A stretch of DNA of 64,000 nt from Mytilus trossulus (Eukaryota; Mollusca; Bivalvia; Mytilida; Mytilidae), in assembly GCF_036588685.1 (NCBI RefSeq), contig NC_086375.1, forward strand, positions 49,112,955 through 49,176,954, given 5' to 3'. Under the pieces are notes generated by a model. It had not been told where the DNA came from. It ran no database searches and saw only the letters and a program-made list of their open reading frames with translations. Every line of letters starts with the position of its first letter. Within the stretch, counting starts at the first letter, position 1. Below, in pieces: positions 37,712-50,321 of the stretch. Made by a program: the position numbers and the translations under genes.

Positions 37712-38955
37712 GTATATGTTATAACTTGTATAATGCAAAAATACAAGTTATAACATGTACAAAAGTACCTCGTACATGTTATAACCTGTACAAAATATTG
37801 CTTAAAAATGGTTTTTACTTGTACAAAATCGAAAAATAAGGATATGTTTCTATCATCGCAACAGATGTTATTGACCTCAATAATATTTTCATAACTTTTC
37901 TATTATTCCTTTATGATAGTGTGTTTTGTCCTGTTTTGCTACAGTTAATGTCCATCGGTCGGTATTAAGAAGCATTCCTAAGACTTGTTATAAGGTGTAT
38001 CTTAGGACATGTCTTATGATCCTCTTATGACTATCTATGGACATATCTTTATTTCATGAATTATAATTGTGAGTGTTCACTTTGAAGGCAAAAGTAAAAT
38101 AATTTTATTCTAGTTGACACTTAAAGACATAAGAGGATAGCCAGGATAGATGTGTCTACAAAACAAAATGGGAATTGAAATGGGGTATGTGTTTAAAATA
38201 CCCCATGGAGCAGACAACATCCAAAGGACACAAATACATGCTTTCAAAGCAGAGGATGTATATTTTAAACATCACAATGACATTCGCCTCATGCAATGAT
38301 TTTATAGTTTATAAACAAATTCAGTTATAAAGTCATGCTGAAGGCCAAAAATGTTGAAGAGTAGATCCAAAGATATTGATAATGAGGCGTGGTCCAATGA
38401 AAACTATTTCAGCTTTATCTTGCTTTTACAGAGTAAGCATATAAGACATTGTTTTAGTCTTCAGTTAGATATAGGAAGATGTGATTGTTTTAGTCTGTGC
38501 ATGCTATAAAACGAGAGGGAGAAGTATTACCCAAAATTAGAAGGCAATGTTCTAAAAAATTTTGGAAGAATTTAGTTACTTGTATCTAATGTAATTGTCA
38601 TTAGGAAATGACAGCTCTTAGTAGATAGTGTAACACTTATTTAAGACATGCTGGACTATATCAAACATACAATTACATGAAAACACATTTTGCCAACATA
38701 AGTCATGAAACATATATTTCTGAAACTTAGTGAGCATGGTCCTCTACAGAAAAAGACACGTTCTGGCCTATTTATTGTTGTTATTTAGGCATTGGTGAAT
38801 TTAAAAGTATATTTTACTTCATTAAGATTTATCTTAAATTTTGTACAAGTTAAAACCATTTTTAAGCAATATTTTGTACAGGTTATAACATGTATGAGGT
38901 ACTTTTGTACATGTTATAACTTGTAATTTTGCATTATACAAGTTATAACATGTAC
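37712..38955. mobile_element. Long inverted-repeat element with GTTATAACATGTAC motifs
   Basis: Left arm about 37712-37829 and right arm about 38837-38955 are inverted copies at about 95% identity. Each holds several copies of a palindrome-like motif close to TTGTACAGGTTATAACATGT. The right side continues with more motif copies to about 39000. The 1-kb centre has no open frame above about 60 codons. It interrupts a copy of repeat R1. Confidence 0.7.
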
Positions 38956-39005
38956 AATATTTTTGTACACGTTATAACCTGTACAAAATTGCAACTTGTG
39001 CACGA

Positions 39006-39800
39006 CATATACAAATATGAAAGACAAAAAAACATGAAAATAGCACAATAACACAATGACCGGATGTATCAGGACCGAGCCAAGCCAACAAGATTTAACC
39101 AACGATAAAATAAACAGGAAAAGTAAATAATTTACAAAGACAAATAAAGAAAGCTTTTTATAAAGATTTCAACCAGTACAGATTCCCGAACAAATTCACA
39201 ACAAGTAAAACTCGTAACTAACGTTAACGCTAACGTTAAAAAGCTACGATGTATAAACAAAATTGAAAAAAGAAAATCAATGGATCGTTATACAATACAA
39301 CAATTAAACGAATCTGAATATAGCAGACACAATAAACCACATCCACCGAGGTTCTGTTCAAAGCTTTGAACAGGCACATCAAGAATTAACATGTCTGGGG
39401 CTGCTTTTAATTCTTTACCTTTTTTTTTTTATCTTTTATAATTTCATCAACTTTTTTATAGACATTTGTATCTTTCAGAGATTTTATATTTACTGTAGTC
39501 TTTAGAATTCACAGTTTAAACTGTTCACTTCCTACTTAGGTTCCAGTTGATTTGGAATTTGACATATGGTATCACAACTGGCTCTGAATAACATTTATTT
39601 TATTGTGACCGAAAAAAGGCTTAAGTATTCATGACAAAGGTTAATCACGAAAAGCGATTCGGAGACATAATATTTATAAATTGTTTTTTTTTTCTCTATG
39701 GTTTATAATCTCAATGACGTGCAGTACTATATCAATTTGAATTTGAAATACTTTGAACTATAAAATTACTTCGTAAAAATAAATTTACAAAAAGTACAGA
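39006..39800. other. End of the spacer between genes 2 and 3
   Basis: Apart from the R1-long remnant, nothing recognised. Confidence 0.45.
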
Positions 39801-39819
39801 TACAGTTAGAAGAATATAA

Positions 39820-39825
39820 TTTATT
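39820..39825 (-). terminator. Poly(A) signal of gene 3
   Basis: AATAAA on the minus strand about 105 nt after the stop codon. Confidence 0.6.
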
Positions 39826-39929
39826 TGTTTTTGAATATTTTACAAAAGAATATAAATACAAATGTTCGAATCAATATATTAACACATATGAGTTGTCGGA
39901 ATTTCAGTTGCATGTTGTTGATAGGATCC

Positions 39930-41642
39930 TTAGTAGCCACCCTGAAATAATAAAAAAAATATCCGATTGGAAAGATGACCAGCACATATGATTTGTGTCT
40001 AATTTTTTGGGGAAAATTAACAAAATTAACTATTTTATAAAAGCTACATGATATATGCATTGATAAGTTATTTTTCAGTATCGCTTCATAAACTTTTACT
40101 TTAGATTCGTCCTCTGTTCATAAATAAAGTTTATCAAAATTTGGAATTAAACATTTTGAAAAAATAGAAAAAGGGGGGATAAGGCAAGAAAACTAAAATT
40201 AAATTTTGGAATTTGATTGATAAACTTAGATAAATGTATACTCACTTTGCGCTCTTTGCCGTATGACTAAAAGGAAATAATGAGAAATATTTAATAATTT
40301 TTATAATTAAATTACTAACTGAAATACCAAATACAACAAGTAATACATGTGATATATGTACGAGGAATTTTAAAGATGTTTATGTACATGCTAATTGTAA
40401 TTGCCCCAGTGCTAATGCACAACGCAAAGTCTGATTGGACCTTTGAAGTGACAATTATACAGTGCAACTTTACTGTGAATTAAGCATGTATGCTGAAGAA
40501 ATCTAACTAGCATAGATAAATCAGTTCAGGTTCTCAAGCTTTGTCACGCACAAATTGTCCAGTGGGTTTTAAAATATAGTCGATCTCTGATACGGTGCTA
40601 TTAGGCGTGCCAATACATGATGTGTCACTGCATCAATAATGATGTTAATACTGCTTATATAAACAATCATTTATGTATTGTGTATTTACTTCATATTTTT
40701 TTCTAATACTGATATTTTGTTTTTCATTTTGACGTTTATCTAGTTTATTCACTAATCATAAGTTCATTTAATCTCATTCATGAGGATATGATTAAATGAA
40801 TGAATGCTATAGCTTCATAAATATTTAGTTAAGATTCGTTTTCTGTTCATGATTAAAGTTTTTCAAAATTTAACAATTTGAAAAAATTGAAAGAGGGAAA
40901 AATGCGAGATAACTAACATTACATATGTGAAATTTGATAAACTAAGATACATGTATACTTACTTTGCGTTCTTCGCCGTATGACTAAAAAGTAATAATAA
41001 GAAATAGTTAATCTAAATCGTTTTACTGTGGTAAAATTATGCAAAAGTCCTTTAATTTATATCAATCTAAATAAACTAAATATAAAACAAGTTCCTTCAC
41101 GTTGTCGAAAGAAAATGCTAGACCTCTCATAATTATATAATTCTGTTAAATGAAATAAAACACAATAACATGCTTCGTCAATATTTAACAATTCAATAAA
41201 ATCTAAGGTTTTACGTGAAACATTCAGTTCAAAGACCCGACATTTACTGATTTTGATCACAGTCTTTTTTTGAAGGGACATACCAACTTGATTTTTTTTA
41301 TTAAAAACTTACAGGCTTTCCGTATGATTTTCTTGCACCGTATCCATTTCCAGCATAACCATTTTCGTTTCCATAACCATTTTGGCTTTCAGGTTGGGCA
41401 AAGTCAACATAGTCACCACCATTATATCCGTTACTACCACCATTATATCCAGTTAGGGCATCATATTCATTTCCACCAGCATATCCATTTCCGCCAGCAT
41501 ATCCATTACCACCTGCATATCCATTACCCCCAGCGTATCCAGCTCTACGGCCATATCCACCGTATGTTTTCTTCTTGTATTGTACAGCCTGTACTAATAC
41601 GAATGCGCAAATGGCAAGACAAAAATAACCAATCGACTGCAT
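39930..41642 (-). CDS. Gene 3: secreted Gly/Tyr-rich protein with two mini-exons, thread-matrix-protein-like (MQSIGY class)
   Basis: Exons 41642-41313, 40983-40963, 40266-40246 and 39941-39930 (stop TAA), about 127 aa if both mini-exons are used. Acceptors are tttcag, ttttag, ttttag and tttcag; donors are gtaagt, gtaagt and gtgagt; all phase 0. The ATG lies 8 nt after the intron 1 acceptor. Residues 1-19 are a signal peptide (MQSIGYFCLAICAFVLVQA) closest to gene 1. The mature part has a basic patch (QYKKKTYGGYGRR), four AGGNGY-type units, an acidic spacer (GGDYVDFAQPESQ), an NG tail and KSYGKP. The mini-exons encode SYGEERK and SYGKERK and sit in duplicated intron sequence. This is the shortest member of the cluster. 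The role as an extracellular matrix protein is inferred from family resemblance; expression in foot or mantle would decide. Confidence 0.85.
40080..41013 (-). repeat. Tandem duplication of a mini-exon with its flanking intron in gene 3
   Basis: About 210 bp at 40080-40295 matches 40810-41013 in the same orientation, from ATCGCTTCATAAA / ATAGCTTCATAAA through both 21-nt exons to GAAATATTTAAT / GAAATAGTTAAT. Both copies keep intact splice signals. The 500 bp between them has no copy. Confidence 0.75.
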
Positions 41643-42867
41643 TTTTAACACTGAAATTAAAATATTTCATTTATTCTATTTATCTTCCGAATTACCAAAA
41701 AATTGAAGATGTTTTAACGTTAAATGCTTTTAATCCTATGTATTATTAGCCCATTTAAAGTTATACTTTTAGTTAGAACTATACACGTGGTTGTTACGTT
41801 TTACTCTAGTCTTAATGAGTATGAGTGCCAGTTCCTTGCCAAAATAAAGTGGTTCTTTACGGCGTCTACAACTTTCATAAGCCCCATCATTGCTAAAATA
41901 TTCTGTATCCAACATAAATAAAAATCTATAATAAGTATTGTATCGGATTTGCAATCAACATAAGTACAGTACCCTGTAATAGTTGAAAACATTTGGGGTG
42001 TTTGAAATTTGTGTAAATTCGTCAAATGTAACCATTTACAAAGGAAATTATACGGCAGACGAAAAGACTTAACGATGGCCCCGAAAATAATCTGATTTTA
42101 AAACTTTACCTGAGATTTAAAACAAAATTAAACGATTGTTCTTTGAAAAAAATCATTGCACTAGAAAGAAAATATATTTAATAATCTACTCGGAAATATA
42201 TTCACATAAATAAGTAAAAACGAACATAACATTGGATAAATTTCGTGCATAGAATTGCTTTTTTTAACGAACATAACTCTTAGATCGTTATTATCACACA
42301 AAGACACAAATTTGCCATTGAAACTTCCTGTGGTAATAAACAGACCGGCCCGACCCATAACAGAGTTATAAAAATATTCGTTAGACTGTTTCATTATAAA
42401 AGCATTCAAAAGTGTTGATTTTAAGTGTACTTAATGTATTTCATTTTTCGATATTAACATTTTTTTTATATTAATGTAACATGCTTAAAATAAAATAGTC
42501 GTGATCAAGAATGAAAAAAAGAAAATTTCATTTTCATCATTAACATTTTTAACAAATACTTTTTTTTTTTAAAGTGAACGAGTGTGGTGTCAAAACAAAT
42601 TATATCAGTATGGTAACCGACGTAAACAAACAACTGAGTTTGTAACATTTACAACAAGGAGAACTAATTTTTAATAAGAAACGGTTAATAAGAAAAAAAC
42701 TTCATGGAAAAAGTGTATTGTTGAATTTGTATTTTTTAGTGTGAACAAAAATTTCAATTGAAGTTAAATGAATTGGAAGAACATCTGTATGAAATTATTC
42801 ACACTGTGAGATTTATTTTAGTTTGAGAGATTTTCTGTAGTAAAGAATATAAAAATATTTATCTTAC

Positions 42868-42940
42868 CTTTTACTTGATAGCAGGATTAGAATGAATAAG
42901 TGGCGATATTGGAACATTTGAAGAACCGTCCTTATATATA
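42868..42940 (-). promoter_or_regulatory. Core promoter and non-coding exon 1 of gene 3
   Basis: TATATATAAG at 42940-42931 (minus) is followed by a leader ending AAAAG|gtaaga at 42868. The acceptor at 41650/41651 lies 8 nt before the ATG. Intron 1 is 1217 nt. The leader shares CTTATT and ATCCTG blocks with exon 1 of gene 1. Confidence 0.7.
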
Positions 42941-43785
42941 CTATAAGTTGCACTTATCATATTAGCACTAGGAAATACATATCAAACTTTGAATTAATTA
43001 TAAGATGGTTTTTAGGTTTAATTAGTTCAATATGAAACAGTAATTACATGTAGTTTTGAATTATCAAAGCATAAAAACTTTAAAAAGTGAAAGTCAAAAA
43101 CCCCTATCATTATATCTGAATACTTAGTATGTAATCTAAATGAAATTAAAATTAATTATTTTGCTAATAGTTCAGTTGACCTTATAGATTTCCGAGTACC
43201 ATTTTTTTATCATCGTTTAAGAACAAAAAAAAGTTGCGGTTTTACTTGTTGGAAAGAAAGTACACGACTTGGAGATAGCTTGGAATTATAGACTTCTAAA
43301 CTGAGTCATTGGAAAGTATATATGTGTTGCATTTATTCACGAAAACACGTTTTGACATTATTATCATTTCTTACTGTTTGTATTGTTCTAAAGAGAAAAA
43401 AAAAGAAGCGGTAAAATGTGTTTGTTTGTGTTTGTGAAGTTTGTAATAACGTTTAAATATTAAACATAGAAAGTTCGTATGCAGTATGGATTACCTATTT
43501 GCTTGTTTTTTCGATGTAGACCTAACTGTGCTAGTATGACAATTCCATTCATTGTAAGTTACATACACAAAATAAACAAAAATAAAATTCTGAAGTAGTT
43601 CTAGAATGTTTCTTTTTACGACTTAAACTTATTTAGTTGAGGAAATATTACGATGTCTTTAGTTAATAATTTAAACATGTCAAATTTTCCGCGTTTCTAT
43701 ATTTTTCTTATCAAATGTTTGCAAAAATGCTCATAAATGTTTTTTTTAAACAGATTATTTAATATAGTGTACTTATAATGTATGT

Positions 43786-44276
43786 TACGATACTGTTGTC
43801 AGGTCATTAAAGATTACATATGTTGGCGTTGATATTGATTCACTTATAGGGTCTTTGCATCGGAACTAAACACATGTATTCAAAAACCAGTTGTTGGCAT
43901 GACACGGGTTATGTTCTTCTAATATATGTTATGATGGTGTTATACTCAACCCCTAACTGGAAGGAGTGTGATTGATGTTCATATGATGAAATCATAATCT
44001 TTCAGTCAGTTTAATTGAAGTCTGGAGCTAGCATGTCAGTTAACTGCTAGTAGTCTGTTGTTATTTATGTATTATTGTCATTTTGTTTATTTTCTTTGGT
44101 TAAAGCTTCTGACATCAGACTCGGACTTCTCTTGAACTGAATTTTAATGTGCATATAATTATGTGTCCGGGTGCGAGAATTTCTCGCTACATTGAAGACC
44201 TGTTGGTGACCTTCTGTTGTTGTTTTTTTTTTGTGGTCGTGTTTTTGTCTGTTTGACACATTTCCATTCTCATTTT
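43786..44276 (-). repeat. Dispersed repeat R4, long copy
   Basis: The segment 44170-44276 matches 51790-51920 in reverse (TCAATGTAGCGAGAAATTC, AGAAGGTCACCAACAGGTCT). The rest extends to about 43786 with no second copy here. No intact coding frame; the origin (LINE 3' end or other) is undetermined. Confidence 0.5.
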
Positions 44277-44449
44277 TAACTGTTTTTTATATAGTATAAA
44301 ACTTTGATATTGAATCTCATGTTAATTAATTTACCTTGACATACAAATGTTGTGGTATGTAAAATGTTCATTACTTTTTCATTGACATAATGAATATTTA
44401 TAGGGTGGTACAAGGTCTCAAATTTTTGGTTATTAGAATTTATTGATTA

Positions 44450-45000
44450 ATTAGAGATCTATGTACCTAATCAGGAATAAGACAGTTTTTATTTAAACGT
44501 TAGATTTGTTTGAGCTTTTGATTTTGCCATTGTATAAAGTAATTTCTCATGGAGTTCGGATTTTTTCTTATTTTACTTTGCTCTCAACGAGGTTGGTTTA
44601 TGTGGTTTAATATGTTTTTTATGCCTGGTTTTAAAGATATCTAACAACTACACTTTTGAAAGGGTACAGAGTTAAAAAAAAAAACACAAAAAAAACAAAA
44701 AAAACATTACTTTTAAGACACCTTATGACACGTACTAGGGTGGTCTTATGATCTACCAAAAAAGTTAACTAATCGTTGACTCCGAATATTGTTAGGGTAA
44801 TATATGTTCTGCTTTGGTCTACTTTTTGGCACAAATACAAAATTCCAATCCTGGTATCTGAGATGAGTTTATTTTTTGCTTAAGAAAATGCTTATATCAG
44901 CTTGCCAGGAATATGGCAATTGTTTTCTATTCGTTTGACGCTTTACCAGTTGTTAAGGGATTTTCGGATTAGAATTCTCCTTAGAGCTTTAGTTTGTGTT
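44450..45000 (+). repeat. Two decayed R1 copies
   Basis: 44450-44577 (TCAGGAATAAGACAG, TTTGAGCTTTTGATTTTGCC) and 44880-45000 (TAAGAAAATGC, CCAGGAATATGGCAATTG). Confidence 0.5.
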
Positions 45001-45769
45001 TTGTTTACTTTTTTTGATGCCAGATGGGTGACATACTCGAAGGCAGAAGAAATCTTCTCAGAGCCTCACCTAAAAACTGAAATAATGATGTTGTTTCAAT
45101 TGATCAGAAGTGATACTTAGATTTGACAATATTATAAGGATTTTAAATTTAGGAAAAAAAATCTGTATCATGGTGTTCAGTGCCCTTGGTATCACTTTTG
45201 TTTAAACTCACGTTTTATCAAGCTTTTAGTACTTTTTGACAAACAGCGGTATACTTCTGTTGCCTTAATTTGTCATTTTACTAACAAAAAAATGCATTCT
45301 TCTCCGTTTCGTCATAAAAGATTTTGTTTCGAGAACGCGATGCATTGAATCTTTTTATATAATTAAAATAGAATAATGCTTCATGAATATAGTGTTGAAA
45401 AGTTATTATATTTTTAATAAAATGTGAGGTTAATATACTGTCGCATATATAGTCTAAAGCCTCGGTCACGTTAGTTTTTTATATATCTTAAATGTTGGTT
45501 TTAAATGCTTTTGAACTGCATAAATGTGATTTGTCCTACCAACATTTGCTATTAAAACGCGCTTCATTGGTACAATGTTTGGTTTCTTTCGAATAATACT
45601 TTAATCGAAACCGCTTTTGATCAAGTGCAGTCTAAGAGGATATAAAATAACAGGTAGTCAGCATTTTTTTACTGACATTAAATATATCAGTGATGCAGTA
45701 ATTTTGTGTAAAATGTAGAATGATCGGAAACTCGGATCGTCGTAACATCAATCTCCTCCCCATTCTTGA

Positions 45770-46045
45770 ATGTGACCTACCGAATTAGAATATTTACCGG
45801 ATTTGTTATCACATAAGCAACACGACGGGCGCCACATGTGGAGCAGGATCTGCTTACCCTTCCGAAGCACCTGAGATCACTCCTAGTTCTTTTGTGGGTA
45901 TCGTGTTGGTTATTCTTTAGTTTTCTATGTTGTGTCCTGTGCACTATTGTTTGTCTGTTTGTCTTTTTCATTTTTAGCCATAGCGTTGTCAGTTTATTTT
46001 CGATTTGTGAGTTTGACTGTCCTTTTTGTATCTTTCGTTTTTTAA
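45770..46045 (+). repeat. Dispersed repeat R6, full length
   Basis: GTGACCTACCGAATTAGAAT, GAGCAGGATCTGCTTACCC, TTTAGTTTTCTATGTTGTGT and GTCAGTTTATTTTCGATTTG. It is the best full-length guide to the family in this window. Confidence 0.7.
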
Positions 46046-46740
46046 ATCTTTACTAAGGCAAAGACAGTTTAGCCAGGTTAGTTGTTTTATTGTCTAACTC
46101 AAGCAAACTGATCACTTGCTCTTTAATGTAACAAGTTTTATTTTTGTGATCATTTTTTAACAAAATATGTGGAATCATAATCAAAAACCATGAAAATTGT
46201 AGCGTACAATACCATTTTATTGAATAAAGCATTGTGTACCATTGTGTGTAAAGGTGAATACAGGATCACTTACATGATTAAATGAACATTTTTATTTAAA
46301 TGCAGATGGGTATAAACAATGAATGTATTTTCAGTTTGGATTAGTTTGACCTAAAGTATTTGACGTAGGTGAAGTTTTAATTAGAACCTTAGAAAAAACG
46401 GGTGGAAAAGGGGTGGGAGATTTACAACAAATTTATCTACATAGTAAACAAAATTTAAAAAATGCAACGGGATCAACAAAATGTTTTAGCATTCGATAGG
46501 TCTGTTCATGTAAAATTCTATATCATATGTTTATGTTTTAATTATTACCGCTATGACATGCCGTTTCTGATGAACTGTGGGTCTCTTAGAGTATCGTCCA
46601 CCTAAAATTCATAGTTTTGAGCTGGTTTGATCTGAATACAACTTGTCCATTTCAAATGAAATTTTTAATACCTATAGAAAGTAAGTCAACAATCAACGCA
46701 TTCAAGACTCTGCTGTGTTTGAGGTAGTTACATATATATT

Positions 46741-46832
46741 ACAACAAAAATACTGAACTCCAAGGAAAATGAAGGAAAACGTTATCTAATGGCAAAATTA
46801 AAAGCTCAAACATACCAAACGAACGAAAATGT
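46741..46832 (-). repeat. R1 fragment
   Basis: AAAATACTGAACTCCAAGGA and AAAAGCTCAAACATACCAAA on plus. Another short reverse fragment is at 26469-26521. Confidence 0.5.
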
Positions 46833-48419
46833 CAGAGATTTCCGTGCAATAAATTGCCATCAAACCATTGTGTGCAAAATATTTAACAGCTTCAACATGT
46901 AAATATGCCTCATTTCAATGTAGACCTAAACTCTTGCGTATCGTGTAGGGCGAATGCAATGGTCTCTGAATTAAAACTATGCAACTATTCTTTGAGAGGC
47001 TCGGAGGTAGCATGTCGAAAAACAAAACTAAACTCCCCTTCTCTACTCACACCCTTCTAGGACAGTCCAAGTTCTACACCTTCATACCAATTGACTAAAT
47101 TTGCAGTCAATACCTTTTATATTATTGCACATTTATTCTCGTCCTGAATATATGTGAAATTGTTGTTTCGTTATTAAATTACAGACACAGCTCCAACAGC
47201 AGACTAACTTGTACAAATAACTGTAAAAGGAAAATGTCACCAGACGTTACATTATTTTAGTAAACTAAAACCATTTTATATAGATTTTTATTATTGTATT
47301 TTGTAATACATGATTACAAAAAAACAATGCATACCGTTCACCCATCTTAATAATATGAAGCACTATTTGCTATTTTTGTTCACAGTCTTGTCAAACCGAC
47401 AACGAACTAGTTGTAACGTTTTTATGCGGTACATTTAAGTTGCATTTACTGTGTGTTTAAAGAATGAATACATGATGTTTAATTTTAGCACTAGTAAGTC
47501 TCTGTATAGGACATTTATACATCCTCTATATTATTTTTTATAAGTTAATAAGTTGGATCAGCTGTTTATTTCCCTGGATTACCAATCAGTGGAGTGTAAC
47601 AGGGTAAATAAAGAAAAGTTTGGACCCTTGGTTGTAATAAGTTATCAAAGGTTCCCGGATACAAGCAAGATTTGATGAAGAGATATTATTATGTGGTTAA
47701 AAAAATGAATAAATTTATGTATGGCATTTGAATATCACAGTTTGAAAACAATTTAAAAATGTACAAAAAAGGTATTTCTAGAATCAGAAACACACTTTAA
47801 GCACTCACAAAATGGTTAGTATTCGTATCAGCCTACAAAGCAGTCAACCGTGAAGAGATGATATGACGTACATCCTACAAGGACGTTCTGAAAGATAAAT
47901 TTATATAAATTTTACAGGAATGACACAAATTTGGTTTTCATAGGAAAGCCGACACCTGCCTGAATAATTCTACCTCTAAATTATGTTGTTAATGACAAAC
48001 TCTAGCATACTGATCGGTTGTTCTTTGGTGTATCAAGTTTTATTTTCGGACTCATAACAAAATATGTGGAATCATATCTAAAAACAATAAATGTGTAGCT
48101 GGTGTGTGGAGACACGCATGCATCGAGTTTGTCTAAAACTTTTTGATGATAACCGTTAATTATATCGTCCCTTTTTCATTCGTTCATCCTCATACATTAG
48201 TTAATGCAGTTTGAGTGAAAGGAACATGCTTCTTCTAATGAATTGCGATTAGCGTAAACACGCACAAGCAAGAATAACGTATCAGTGTAGATATATAAAT
48301 GCCATACGATAGTGCAGACAATATGGTGCTTACTGGAAAAGGGAAGTTAAAAAAATAAAAAGTTGAAATAATCACTTTTGTCATAGAATCTAGTTGATCG
48401 ATGCCGTTGTTTGTGGACA

Positions 48420-48745
48420 TCTCATCCCCGAGGTTATCACCAGTCCAGTAGTCAGCACTTTAGTGTTGACATGCATATCAATTATGTGGTCATTTTTATA
48501 AATTTCCTGTTAACAAAACTTTGAATTTTTCGAAAAACTAAGGCTGTTCTTTTCCCAGGAAAAGATTATCTTAGCCGTATTTGGCACAATATTTTGGAAT
48601 TTTGGATCCTCAATGCTCTTCTATTTTGTTCTTGTTTGGTGCATAACTTTTTTGACATAAACGTCACTGATGAGTCTTATGTAGACGAAACGCGCGTCTG
48701 GCGTACTTAGTTACAATCCTTGTACCTGTGATAACTAATTGCAGT
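48420..48745 (+). repeat. Dispersed repeat R2, long form
   Basis: Runs from TCATCCCCGAGG through GTAGTCAGCACTTTAGTGTT and ATTATCTTAGCCGTATTTGG to the GTAGACGAAACGCGCGTCTG core and a GATAACTAATT end. An inverted partner lies at 49379-49740. Confidence 0.65.
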
Positions 48746-49378
48746 TGTCAACCTATGTGTAAGTAAGAAAAGATCAAAATCTGAAATATACCTTGTAGTT
48801 TTGGTACTATATGAGATGCAATCACTTCTGGCGATGAGATTTCTTGAGACAATGAAATCAATAATGTACTTGATGGTTACATTCTGTCTTTGAGGAGTTT
48901 AATTTAAATTATTCTTCATATGAGAACAAAAATAAGTCTAACAGTAGGATTCAAATTCAGAACCATCTGTTGGAATAACAATCCACTTAACTCACAGAAC
49001 AATTCTGTATCGATCAAAAATACCAGCGTTTTATATCATTTTCAGAGTATCTGTTTTCTGCTAATTCATTGCGTTTCTTGACAAAGTATGAATTTTTTGT
49101 GGAAGTCACACATATGAAAGTTATGGTATTTCAGCAAAATTTCAACAATGTTATTGGAAATTTATCTGATAATCTTAAAACTGGTATTGATTCAACAGAA
49201 GGGTAAGCATATACTGCTCTACCACACGTTTAAATACAAATATGGTGATATGTTCAATTCGGCGATGTCACGTTAAAAGGAAAGACATCATTGTTGTTCT
49301 GAAAATTAGAACATGTCTATCGTTATCTGTGAAATAGAAATTCAATAACAGTCAACGTGATGCCATTCAATTTTTGTA

Positions 49379-49775
49379 GTTAATAAACTCATCATAGATA
49401 CCAGGACCAAATTTAGTATATACGCCAGACGCTTTTTTCGTCTACAAAAGACCCATCAGTGACGCTCGAATCCAAAAAAGTTAAAACGGCCAAATAAAGT
49501 ACGAAGTCGAAGAGCATTGAGGACCAAAATTTCTAAAAGTTTTGCCAAATACAGCTAAGGTAATCAATGCCTGGGGTAGAAAAGCCTTAGTATTTCAAAA
49601 AACTGAAAAATGTGTAAACAGTTAAATAAATATAACCATATCAATGACAATTCATGTCAGCACAAAAGTGCTGACTACTGGGCTTGTGATACCCTCGGGG
49701 AAATAAATTTCCAACAGCAGTAACATCGACCCAGTGGTTATAAATAAACTCATCATAGATTCCAGAACCAAATAA
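49379..49775 (-). repeat. R2 long form followed by a second partial copy in tandem
   Basis: The AAACTCATCATAGAT(A/T)CCAG start occurs at about 49383 and again about 360 bases later at about 49744. Between them is one full unit ending CCCTCGGGG ... ATCGACCCAGTGG. The second copy breaks off by about 49775. Confidence 0.65.
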
Positions 49776-50238
49776 TGAACCCTTATTTGTATGCAGGAAC
49801 CCTCTTTCAAGAAATCATGATACTATACAAGCTCTGGAATATAGTTTCAACTGTGAGATATATACTGAAAAAAATACTGTTAGCGATGTTGTATTCTTTA
49901 ACAACAGTATATTCTTTTTGGGGAAAGGAAGTATCATCAACCTAGTGCTTCTAGCAAGAGCTTGAACCAGTATGTTGATTGAACATGTACGTCATAGACC
50001 TCTAATGCATTTTCAGATACATCACCGAATATTTTATACCGAAAAGATCAAGTGTCCAGTTTGTGTTAATGTGAAATCCTGGATGTAACAGGTACAACAT
50101 GTAGGGATATGAAATATCAAGGTTTGGTTTTTTTTATCTTTAGGGTAATGAGGAATTGTTTAAGTGTCATACGATTGTTAAAGGGAAAGAGACATACACA
50201 TGTCAAAAACATATAACAAAGTATATAGCAATGCAAAA

Positions 50239-50244
50239 TTTAAT
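50239..50244 (-). terminator. Poly(A) signal of gene 4
   Basis: ATTAAA, a common variant, 78 nt after the stop. It is at the position equivalent to the AATAAA of gene 2 in a conserved 3'UTR end. Confidence 0.5.
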
Positions 50245-50321
50245 ACTAGTATAAACAACAATTTTCAAAAGAAAAATAATTTAGTCGTTGACAATCTGGT
50301 TGCATCTTGTTGACAGGTTCC

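Larger units (their letters stand above)
43110..50190. other. Spacer between genes 3 and 4
   Basis: Holds R4, R1, R7, R6 and two long R2 copies. 46835-48419 and 48746-49378 contain nothing recognised. Confidence 0.5.

Noticed and set aside
43786-44276. Possible reverse-transcriptase-related tail
   Set aside because: Translations are broken by stops and I could not find a diagnostic motif, so it is listed only as repeat R4.
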